From positions 310,001 to 374,000 of the forward strand of contig OZ252146.1 of NCBI GenBank assembly GCA_965248735.1: DNA of 64,000 nt. Direction: 5' to 3'. Made by a program: the position numbers and the translations under genes. A model generated the notes under the pieces. The model was not told where the DNA came from. It was given only the letters and a program-made list of their open reading frames with translations, and did no database searches. The number at the start of each line of letters is the position of its first letter. The first letter of the stretch is position 1. Source of the stretch: Aldehydirespirator sp965248735 (lineage in GTDB: Bacteria > Actinomycetota > Acidimicrobiia > Acidimicrobiales > Aldehydirespiratoraceae). Below are positions 20,542 to 27,222 of the stretch, piece by piece.

Positions 20542-21041
20542 GGCGTAGACCTGAGCTTCTGGGCCATGGAGACAATCTCGCGCGCCACCGGGCCCAGCTC
20601 GCGCTCGAGGAGCTGCTCGGCGATAGTGATGGCTTCGGGACCGCTGTCGACCAGGCCCGACCACAGCAGGTAGCCCGCCACCACGCCCGACACCCGGTCC
20701 CCGATCGAGTCGTGGTGGAGCACCACCCGCTCGCTGGCGACGTGATCGTGGATGGTTCGCAGGATCTCCCCTAGGCGCTCGGACCCGCCGCCGGGGTCCG
20801 AGAAGGGCAGGTGCCTGTGGACCAGCCCGTGCTCGTCGTAGTCGCGGAGGTTGTAGGGGATGGACGTCAGGCTGACGATCAGGTCGATCTCGTTGCGGCG
20901 CAGCCAGATGATCTCCTCGAGGCGCCGCACCCGCCGGTGCCCGGCACCGTAGCCACCGGGACGCTCGCAAACGCCGAAGCGGTCGGTGATGATCCAGCGG
21001 AAGCCGCGGGGCTCGATCCCCTCCGACCACTTGCCACTCAT
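20538..21041 (-). CDS. Dual-specificity-phosphatase-like protein, catalytic Cys replaced
   Basis: 167-aa protein with the general layout of small cysteine phosphatases: WIITDRFGVCERPGG near the N-terminus, a core strand IDLIVSLTS, and then HHDSIGDRVSGVVAGYLLW, which aligns with the phosphatase loop HC-x5-R. The nucleophilic Cys position is His110, and the loop Gly is shifted, so it should not work as a Cys phosphatase. It is coupled to folK by a GTGA overlap. It could be a phosphate-binding pseudoenzyme or have a different hydrolase chemistry. Family assignment is by pattern. Confidence 0.5.
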   Translation of the reverse strand: MSGKWSEGIEPRGFRWIITDRFGVCERPGGYGAGHRRVRRLEEIIWLRRNEIDLIVSLTSIPYNLRDYDEHGLVHRHLPFSDPGGGSERLGEILRTIHDHVASERVVLHHDSIGDRVSGVVAGYLLWSGLVDSGPEAITIAEQLLERELGPVAREIVSMAQKLRSTP

Positions 21042-21129
21042 GCGAGATTCCTGCCGCTCAGCTGCAAATCGAATCGATACGGGACTCCGAGCGGTGCCAC
21101 GATCAGAACCGCTCGGGCGCGCGTCGTGC

Positions 21130-21723
21130 TCATGCGGGGTCCAGGTCGAAGAGATGGACCGACGGCAGCTCGCGGTAACGCTCGGCCACGTCCAGCCCGT
21201 ACCCCACCAGCCAGTCGGCCGGGACCGAGAACCCGACGTAGCGGATGCCCTCGGAGCGGGCGTCCTCACGCACCAGCAGGGCGCAGATCTCAAAGCTGGC
21301 CGGGCCCCGGGCCTGCAGCAACTCCGCCAGGTAGTCGGTGGTGAGGCCGGAGTCGACTATGTCCTCCACCAGCACCAGGTGGCGACCGCGCACGTCGGTC
21401 TCAAGGTCCTTGATGATGCGGACCACGCCGCTGGACTCGGTGCTGTGGCCGTACGACGACACCGCCATGAAATCGAACTCCACAGGCAGGTCGATGGACC
21501 GGGCGAGGTCGCTCATGAACACGAAGGCGCCCTTCAGGACCCCGACCAGCAGCGGGGGCCGGCCCCGGTAGTCGGCGGTGATCTCCGCGCCGATCTCCTC
21601 GACGCGAGCCTGCAGTTCGTTCTCGGTAATGATGGCGCGTCCGACCGACCCCGGCGGCAGCGGCAGTCGTGCCCCGGGCTGTTCCGGCGGCAAGCTCACC
21701 CTGGCACGATACCGGGCTCTCAC
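21130..21723 (-). CDS. hpt: Hypoxanthine phosphoribosyltransferase
   Basis: Purine salvage enzyme making IMP/GMP from hypoxanthine/guanine and PRPP. The PRPP-binding motif is VLVEDIVDSGLTTDYL (about residues 115-131). Other pieces are LLVGVLKGAFVFMSDL and FDFMAVSSYG. The C-terminal VGYGLDVAERYRELP is typical. 197 aa from the GTG at 21723; a GTG eight codons later (21699) is equally plausible. In most actinobacteria this gene lies between tilS and ftsH, but ftsH is absent here. Confidence 0.93.
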   Translation of the reverse strand: MRARYRARVSLPPEQPGARLPLPPGSVGRAIITENELQARVEEIGAEITADYRGRPPLLVGVLKGAFVFMSDLARSIDLPVEFDFMAVSSYGHSTESSGVVRIIKDLETDVRGRHLVLVEDIVDSGLTTDYLAELLQARGPASFEICALLVREDARSEGIRYVGFSVPADWLVGYGLDVAERYRELPSVHLFDLDPA

Positions 21724-21959
21724 GAGGCCTCTGCCGCCCTAGCGTGGATCCACCGACGGGCGGGCCAGTGGGGGATGGTTCGCCAGCATCGACCCCACCA
21801 CCGACAGAACGAACTTCAATCGGTTTGCCACATGTGGTGTGGTTAACCGCTTGATGTTCGTGGCGAACCGCTATCGAGCACCGCTTCCAGCCTGTCCATC
21901 CCGCCTGGTGTGCTGCTCACCAGAAGTGCCTCTACCCGCTCGGCCCCTTGTCGGCATGG

Positions 21960-22901
21960 TTACTGCGGCGAGCGGGGCTCGATGCGCAGACGACCGGCGC
22001 GACGGGCCACCCGATGACCGCCGGTGATTTCCGTGGCGACGACGCGGCCCCCCGCGACATCCAGCACACGGTCGATCGAGGCGGCCGAGGGAGCCGAGCC
22101 GACGGTGTCTGAGATCCACCTTCTCAGAGCCTCGGTTGCCACCGCTCGGGGGGCTCCGGCGAGATCGGTGGCGCTGGCGGGATCCAGCTCCGCGGCCAGC
22201 TCCGCGATCACCTTCAACGCCTGGGAGGCCAGGTCGGCGTGCCGGTTGAGCAGCGGCACAGGATCTCGGCCCAACGCTCGGGCCAGCGCCGGAATCACCT
22301 CGTTGCGTATGGCCACTCTGGCGAAGGACGGATCGTCGTTCATGGGATCGCGAACCGTCGGCAGCTCGAACTGTTCGCATACTGCGCATGTCTCGAAGCG
22401 GCGCAGCCCAAGGAGCGGGCGGCCGACACCTGCATAGGGGGCGGCCGCACCGGCGAGACCGGCGCCCCGGCCGATGTTGAACAGCACGGTCTCGGCTCGG
22501 TCGTCGGCAGTGTGGCCGACCAGCACATCGGCTGGCAGGGCCCCGTAGCGGGCGGATCGGGCCCGGGCCTCAAGGTTGGGGCCGGGCTCCACCCGAACCC
22601 GGCGCAGCTCGAAGGCAGCTCCGAAGCGGGCCGCGATGGCCCGGGCCGCCTCCGCGTCGGCGGGGGCTGAGGGGCGCAGGCCGTGGTCGACGTGCCAGGC
22701 GGTTACTTCCAGCCCGGCTGCGGTGGCCAGCGCGACCAGGGCTGAGGAGTCCGGCCCGCCCGACAAGCCGCAGGCCACCGCCGTTCCGGGAACCGGGAAG
22801 GTGCAGCGGACCAACAGAGCGTCGATGTCGAGAGCAGGCTCGCAGCCGCGGCCACGGCCTGGCTGGCTGATGCTGCCAGTGCCTTCGACCGTGCCGGTCA
22901 C
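21960..22901 (-). CDS. tilS: tRNA(Ile)-lysidine synthase
   Basis: Adds lysine to C34 of tRNA-Ile(CAU), converting it to read AUA. PP-loop ATPase signature GLSGGPDSSAL (about residues 44-54), then AWHVDHGLRP and VLVGHTADDRAETVLF. 313 aa is at the short end for TilS, and the C-terminal part is reduced. GTG start. It lies 16 bp after the metalloprotease gene and upstream of hpt, a conserved actinobacterial order. Confidence 0.92.
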   Translation of the reverse strand: MTGTVEGTGSISQPGRGRGCEPALDIDALLVRCTFPVPGTAVACGLSGGPDSSALVALATAAGLEVTAWHVDHGLRPSAPADAEAARAIAARFGAAFELRRVRVEPGPNLEARARSARYGALPADVLVGHTADDRAETVLFNIGRGAGLAGAAAPYAGVGRPLLGLRRFETCAVCEQFELPTVRDPMNDDPSFARVAIRNEVIPALARALGRDPVPLLNRHADLASQALKVIAELAAELDPASATDLAGAPRAVATEALRRWISDTVGSAPSAASIDRVLDVAGGRVVATEITGGHRVARRAGRLRIEPRSPQ

Positions 22902-22917
22902 GCCGCGTGCCGCCGCT

Positions 22918-24201
22918 TCAGGCCGCGGCCTCCGCCGCGCCCATGCGGGCGACCCAGTCGCGAGGGCTGCGGATCTCGGCGATGCCCGGGACGTTCTCGG
23001 GACCCTCCCACACCCGGTCGAACAGGGCCGGGCCGCCGGCCTTCTCCACTGCCTCGATGAAGCGCTCGCCCTCGGCGTACTGCTTGATCTTGGCGTCGAG
23101 GCCGATCACACGCTGGAAGATCTTGGCGAAGCCGCGCACCGACTGGCGCCGATTGCGCATGACCCGCCCGAAGCGGGGCGCGGAGGGGACAAGACCCTCC
23201 CCGGCGCGGTCCATGATCACGTCTCCGTGGCCCTCCAGCAGACTCATCAGCCCGGCCAGCTTCTCCAGCGTCTCGATCTGGGCCTCCGAGGCGAGCAGGG
23301 TCATCACGCCGCCGGCGGCCAGCGGATCCTCGCCTCTCCGACGGGCCTCCAGCACCCGGCGCACGGCCGCCGCGATCCGCTTCGGGTCGGGCTCGACCGA
23401 GTCGAGCACCGACTCGACGAGGCCTATGAAATGCGGCCGCATCCAGTCCACACCGGTGAACTGGGCCCGATGGGTCACCTCGTGGAGCGCCAGCCAGAGC
23501 CGGAACTGGCCCGGATCGAAGGCATAGCGGTTCTCCAGCGACACGACGTTGGGTGCCACGTAGTAGACGATGTCCTGGTCCTCGGGCTTCTCGTCCTCGA
23601 TGACGAGCAGGTCGTACTGGCCCAGCACCCGGGTGGACATCCAGCCCAGCATGAAACCGAGCTCGGCGCCGGCCACCCGGCGGGTGACGGGGGCCAGCAC
23701 CCCGTCCGAGCCCGAGCCGAGCTTGGCGGTGAGGGGCCGCAGCAGCCGCTGGAACGAGGCCAGGTTGGCGTCTATCCAGCCGACGCGGTCGGTGACCCTT
23801 CCCCGGGCCGGGCCCGACTTCGACCGCAGACCCGTGAACTCGGCCACCAGCTCCTCGGCCCGCTGGGTGCACTCGGCGAAGTCCTCGGCCACGCCGTCGC
23901 GCCAGCGGGCCCCGGTGTAGGGCTCGCGCTTGGCGTTGTGCACGGCCACCCGGCGGGCCATGTCCCAGTCGATGGGGTCTAAAGGGTCGTCGGACTCGGC
24001 CGATCCGGTGAGCTTGGTGAGTTCGGCGGATCCGGTGAGCTTGGTGCGCTCGGTGAATTCGGCGGATCCGGTGAGCTTGGTGCGCTCGGTGAATTCGGCG
24101 GATCCGGTGAGCTTGGTGCGCTCGGTGAGCTTGGTGCGCTCGGCGGATTCGGTGGAGTCTCCAGCGGCGGGATCGCCGGGATCCTCGGAGGGGGCGCCCA
24201 T
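22918..24201 (-). CDS. Zinc-dependent metalloprotease (DUF2342 type)
   Basis: Actinobacterial zinc metalloprotease-like protein, often annotated as F420-biosynthesis associated. The zinc motif HEVTH lies in LALHEVTHRAQFTGVDW. The protein core begins DWDMARRVAVHNAKREPYTG. The N-terminal about 85 residues are an unusual Thr/Lys/Ser/Glu repeat (TKLTGSAEFTER) made by a 39-bp DNA repeat. I chose the ATG at 24201; the longer frame begins with TTG and overlaps the small gene at 24212. It is followed by tilS. Substrate unknown. Confidence 0.85.
   Translation of the reverse strand: MGAPSEDPGDPAAGDSTESAERTKLTERTKLTGSAEFTERTKLTGSAEFTERTKLTGSAELTKLTGSAESDDPLDPIDWDMARRVAVHNAKREPYTGARWRDGVAEDFAECTQRAEELVAEFTGLRSKSGPARGRVTDRVGWIDANLASFQRLLRPLTAKLGSGSDGVLAPVTRRVAGAELGFMLGWMSTRVLGQYDLLVIEDEKPEDQDIVYYVAPNVVSLENRYAFDPGQFRLWLALHEVTHRAQFTGVDWMRPHFIGLVESVLDSVEPDPKRIAAAVRRVLEARRRGEDPLAAGGVMTLLASEAQIETLEKLAGLMSLLEGHGDVIMDRAGEGLVPSAPRFGRVMRNRRQSVRGFAKIFQRVIGLDAKIKQYAEGERFIEAVEKAGGPALFDRVWEGPENVPGIAEIRSPRDWVARMGAAEAAA
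24002..24145 (-). repeat. Imperfect 39-bp tandem repeats in metalloprotease N-terminus
   Basis: Repeats of GATCCGGTGAGCTTGGTGCG-type units recur about four times, mostly with a 39-bp period (13 codons), with shorter partial units at both ends. In frame they encode TKLTGSAEFTERT-type repeats. The flanking family domain is not repetitive. Confidence 0.85.
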
Positions 24202-24211
24202 GCGGCGGGGC

Positions 24212-24340
24212 TCAGTCCCTCGGGTATCGCTTGTAGGTGACCTTCTGGAGATAACCGGCAATCGTCGCCACGATCGAGACGATGCCGGCCACGGCGAGCG
24301 GGATGGCGATCCAGAAGTGCCAAACGACAGCGATGGTCAT
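24212..24340 (-). CDS. 42-aa single-span membrane protein
   Basis: Short protein with one hydrophobic helix (about residues 4-28, from AVVWHFWIAIPLAV) and a basic C-terminus (KVTYKRYPRD). No family recognised. It lies directly downstream of the anti-sigma gene through two 12-codon linker frames joined by ATGA overlaps, so it is probably translated as part of the sigma/anti-sigma operon. Confidence 0.55.
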   Translation of the reverse strand: MTIAVVWHFWIAIPLAVAGIVSIVATIAGYLQKVTYKRYPRD

Positions 24341-24415
24341 GGATCCGTCCGTCTCGCAAGTCCAGCGATGGTCATGGGCCCGTCCGTCTCGCAAGTCCAG
24401 CGATGGTCATGGGCC
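24331..24415 (-). repeat. 35-bp tandem repeat generating two linker mini-ORFs
   Basis: Copies start at 24331 and 24366, with a partial one at 24401; the period is 35 bp. On the minus strand each copy carries ATGACCATCGCTGG. The anti-sigma stop overlaps the first ATG (24410), a 12-aa frame ends at 24372 overlapping the next ATG (24375), and its 12-aa frame ends at 24337 overlapping the ATG of the membrane protein (24340). All four frames are therefore linked by ATGA overlaps. Confidence 0.9.
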
Positions 24416-24640
24416 CGAAGTGTAGATGGCTTGCAGGACGCGCACTCGCAGCGATTCCGGGACCGGCTCCCCGCAGCAGCGGGCCACCACCAGCCGGACC
24501 TGGGACTCGAAGTGGAACACGTCGGTGCAGGAGGGGCAGTCCTCGAGGTGCACGGAGATGACGGTTCGGGTCGAGACGGTCGCCTCTCCGTCGAGGTAGA
24601 GGTGCAGGTCTCGGCAAACGTCGTCGCAGATGTGAGCCAC
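24407..24640 (-). CDS. Zinc-binding anti-sigma factor (RsrA-like)
   Basis: 77-aa ZAS-type anti-sigma factor. The zinc motif H-x3-C-x2-C is present as HLEDCPSC, with an upstream CDDVCRDL and LYLDGE, as in RsrA of the thiol-oxidative stress response (mycothiol system). It should hold the adjacent sigma factor inactive until disulfide formation. It begins 3 bp after the sigma gene stop on the same strand. Confidence 0.88.
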   Translation of the reverse strand: MAHICDDVCRDLHLYLDGEATVSTRTVISVHLEDCPSCTDVFHFESQVRLVVARCCGEPVPESLRVRVLQAIYTSGP

Positions 24641-24643
24641 CGC

Positions 24644-25300
24644 TCAACTCCTGTCGTCGTGGTCTCGGCCCGGGGAGTCGGGCCGTGAGGCGCCGTCGGC
24701 GGGCGGCTCGGTGGGGTGGTCGGACGGGAGGTCCGGCGCGTCGGGGAGGAGCCGGTTGCGGACGGCGAAGTCGTACAACCGCTTGTGGAGCTGTTTTCTT
24801 CCCCGGTGCAGGCGACTCATCACCGTGCCGATCGGGACGTCGAGGATCTCGGCGATCTCGCGGTAGGAGAACCCCTCCACGTCGGCGAGCAGCACCGGCA
24901 GGCGGTAGTAGTCGGGGAGGTCCTCCACCGCCTGCTTCACCTCATGGTCCTCGAACAGCGCGGCCAGCTCGTCCTCGACGGTGCGACCGAGCCGCGCGCC
25001 GACGTCGCCGCCGAGGCGACGGTATAGGTAGAGGTGCTCCACGTCGCCAAGGTCGGTCTCCGCGGGCCGGCGCTGGCGGCGCCGGTACTCGCTGATGTAG
25101 GCGTTGGTGAGGATGCGGTACATCCAAGCTTTGAGGTTGGTGCCGGCGGTAAACGTGCCGTAGGACCGGTAGGCCCGCAGATAGGCCTCCGACACCAGGT
25201 CCTCGGCGTCGGCGGGGTTGCGGGTCAGGCGCAGCGCCGCCGAGTACAGCGACGGCATCAGCGGCAGGGCGTCGTCAGCGAAGGTTGCCTGGTCGGCCAC
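24644..25300 (-). CDS. ECF RNA polymerase sigma factor, SigR/SigH-like
   Basis: 218-aa ECF (group 4) sigma factor. Region 2 includes DAEDLVSEAYLRAYRSY, and region 4 ends with a clear helix-turn-helix (FSYREIAEILDVPIGTVMSRLHRGRKQL), both very close to SigR/SigH/SigE-like factors. With the RsrA-like gene directly downstream it forms a redox-responsive sigma/anti-sigma pair. An extended, acidic C-terminal tail is unusual. GTG start. Confidence 0.92.
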   Translation of the reverse strand: MADQATFADDALPLMPSLYSAALRLTRNPADAEDLVSEAYLRAYRSYGTFTAGTNLKAWMYRILTNAYISEYRRRQRRPAETDLGDVEHLYLYRRLGGDVGARLGRTVEDELAALFEDHEVKQAVEDLPDYYRLPVLLADVEGFSYREIAEILDVPIGTVMSRLHRGRKQLHKRLYDFAVRNRLLPDAPDLPSDHPTEPPADGASRPDSPGRDHDDRS

Positions 25301-25333
25301 GAGCCGCCTCTTTTGGGGATGCGGGGGAGAGGG

Positions 25334-25406
25334 AGCCCGAAAGGGGATTTGAACCCCTGACCTACGCTTTACGAGAGCGTCGCTCTACCGACTGAGCTAT
25401 TCGGGC
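25334..25406 (-). tRNA. tRNA-Thr (anticodon CGT)
   Basis: Read on the minus strand: acceptor GCCCGAA pairs with TTCGGGC, anticodon loop CTCGTAA (CGT), T-arm AGGGG-TTCAAAT-CCCCT. CCA is not encoded. Its 5' end faces the accessory island, so the usual integrase target (the 3' end) is on the other side. Confidence 0.95.
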
Positions 25407-25606
25407 CTGTACATCCAGCGGGCAAAGCCACTCAGCGCCCGCTCAGACTACCGGTCGCGCCCGAGCCCGGCGCGCGTCACCGTCCGGGCGAGCGGGCAAG
25501 TCCACGTAGGGACGCCTACGGCGGTGTGGTGTCGATGCAGTTGTAGTCATGTATCCAGCGAAGGATCTGTCAGGAATCTTATGCAATTTCATGTTGAACC
25601 TACTGC

Positions 25607-25635
25607 TTGACAAGCCTAGACCCGAGAACTACCGT
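25607..25635 (+). promoter_or_regulatory. Candidate promoter of the Hsp70/FtsK island operon
   Basis: TTGACA (25607-25612), 17-bp spacer, then TACCGT (25630-25635; fits TAnnnT only). It lies in the 346-bp gene-free, AT-richer stretch 25407-25752, in which I see no other feature. An AGGAG ribosome-binding site is at about 25736-25740. Confidence 0.35.
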
Positions 25636-25752
25636 AGCCTATGGTGTCGATGTTTCGCCTCACCGCAGGTATCTGTATACACGAGCCGAGGCTGGGCATC
25701 ACGGCGCACATGACTTCGCAAGACAATTGCACAAGAGGAGTTCACTCACACG

Positions 25753-26907
25753 ATGACAGATTTTGTTGACTACTACGAGATCCTTGAGATCTCTGAGACC
25801 GCGAGCGATGACGAGATCCAAGAGGCACTCAAGACACAGAGACAACGCTGGAGGAAGCGTCAGAATTCTCCAGATATGGCAGCCCGCCATCAGGCTGAGA
25901 ACCGTATGGAGCAGATCGGATGGGCTAGGGAGACCCTGCTCAATGCTGCTTCACGTCGAACGTACAATCAAGACCGTCAAACACATCGCGCCCAGAGTTA
26001 TGAATCACCCGACCGTGCTGCAGATCAACAAGGGACAGGAGTCTCCGACTGGGCTGAACGCGCCCACCATGCAATAGCAGAATTCGACTACCCCACCGCA
26101 AACTTTGCCGCTCGAGAAGCCCTTCAATTTCAGGGCGGCAACGATGAGATGTGGTATATCCGTGCTAACTCAGCCATGGGCCTCAACGACTGGAGAGAAG
26201 CTGAGTTCTCATTCAATGAGGCCATCCGACTCAACCAAACCAAGCCACAATATCACTTCGATCTAGGGTGCGCATACGAAGCACTCGACAACGATGAGGC
26301 TGCTCTCCAGAAGTTCCGTGATGCGCATTCGGTCGATCCCCAAAATGCATTGTATGAGGCTGCGAGCGCAGAGAGCCATCTGAAGCTCCATCTCAAGGGT
26401 GGCGATCCGAACCACGTAACGGAGGCGGTGCAGATTCTGGAGCGCGTGGTGAAGGCCCATCCTGATAATGAGTATTTTAATAGTGTCTACGGGTTGGCCC
26501 TACTCAACAATACCTTCACATTCGCTACGCTGGTTGACAACGGCGAGATCTTCATACTCACGTCGTCTGCCCAGGTAGAGCGTGCCCGTAAAGACATGCA
26601 AACCGCTGCCCGGCTTAGCAATCTAGACTCAGAGACTAAGACCATGTTGAAGGAGCGTGAAGCCGTGATTAAGAGGTCAGAATCCATCATATGGAGACAT
26701 CCTGTAGGCTTCATGCGGGGTGTATGGATCGTAGCAATGCTACTTGCATTTGGGATAGGTGGCTCGCTGCATCCGATTGTCGGCCTTATCCTTCTGGGAG
26801 GAGCGATATTCGGTTATGTCAAGGTACATCGAATGCACAGATGGAAAGCAGCGTACAAGGACATCAAGGCCGGAATCATCAGGGGCGCAAAGCTAGGCGT
26901 AGGTTAG
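25753..26907 (+). CDS. J-domain-like/TPR membrane protein of Hsp70 island
   Basis: 384-aa protein. Residues 1-70 look like a J-domain (VDYYEILEISETASDDEIQEAL and a helix ending ASRRTYNQD), but the HPD tripeptide is missing; the loop reads QRQRWRKRQNSPD. TPR-like helical repeats follow (about 97-260). Two membrane helices (about 324-338 and 341-358) and a basic C-terminal tail follow. It probably anchors chaperone machinery to the cytoplasmic membrane. First gene of the island operon, clearly lower in G+C than the flanking genome. Whether it can stimulate the Hsp70 ATPase without HPD is open. Confidence 0.75.
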   Translation: MTDFVDYYEILEISETASDDEIQEALKTQRQRWRKRQNSPDMAARHQAENRMEQIGWARETLLNAASRRTYNQDRQTHRAQSYESPDRAADQQGTGVSDWAERAHHAIAEFDYPTANFAAREALQFQGGNDEMWYIRANSAMGLNDWREAEFSFNEAIRLNQTKPQYHFDLGCAYEALDNDEAALQKFRDAHSVDPQNALYEAASAESHLKLHLKGGDPNHVTEAVQILERVVKAHPDNEYFNSVYGLALLNNTFTFATLVDNGEIFILTSSAQVERARKDMQTAARLSNLDSETKTMLKEREAVIKRSESIIWRHPVGFMRGVWIVAMLLAFGIGGSLHPIVGLILLGGAIFGYVKVHRMHRWKAAYKDIKAGIIRGAKLGVG

Positions 26908-26943
26908 CGTCCTCGCCAGCCAGCACATACGGAAGGCATTCCC

Positions 26944-27204
26944 ATGTCACAGCTTAGCCAACTCAAACAGCAAATCGCTGCACTCTCGAGCGATGCTAAG
27001 ACTACCGCTCAGGGCCTCGCAGGATTCAAGACAAAATTCTCTCAAGCTGTCAGTCAAGTCAACGCCACGGTAGGGGGCAGTGCTCAACAGGTGGATCAGC
27101 AATTGATCCAAACCCTCCGGATAGCAGAGAAAGAGGTAAATGGCGCAATTCAAGCCTTACAATCAGCATCGAATACCGCAAACAAATATGCAAACTCTCT
27201 CTAG
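26944..27204 (+). CDS. 86-aa ESAT-6/WXG100-like helical hairpin protein
   Basis: Small, cysteine-free, highly helical protein. Helix 1 spans about residues 2-36 and helix 2 about 47-84, separated by a short turn TVGGSAQQ where WXG100 proteins carry WxG. Length and hairpin plan match ESAT-6/WXG100 substrates of FtsK/SpoIIIE-driven (type VII) secretion, and an FtsK/SpoIIIE-type ATPase is encoded three genes downstream. The Trp is absent and I see no YxxxD/E export signal at the C-terminus (it ends NKYANSL). It may be a substrate, a chaperone or a structural part. Confidence 0.6.
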   Translation: MSQLSQLKQQIAALSSDAKTTAQGLAGFKTKFSQAVSQVNATVGGSAQQVDQQLIQTLRIAEKEVNGAIQALQSASNTANKYANSL

Positions 27205-27222
27205 CATATCAAGGACACTTTG

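Noticed and set aside
18440..20575. 711-aa protein containing PanC
   Set aside because: Only the last 295 residues match PanC; the rest is the reverse-frame shadow of DUF2520 and folK genes. Start placed at 19327.
21724..21959. Regulatory RNA between hpt and tilS
   Set aside because: Only a short palindrome (CCACATGTGG) is seen; no recognisable RNA fold.
25334..25406. tRNA-Thr as integration site of the accessory island
   Set aside because: The island lies at the tRNA's 5' side, no integrase is present, and I found no repeated tRNA fragment at the right edge (35.3 kb).
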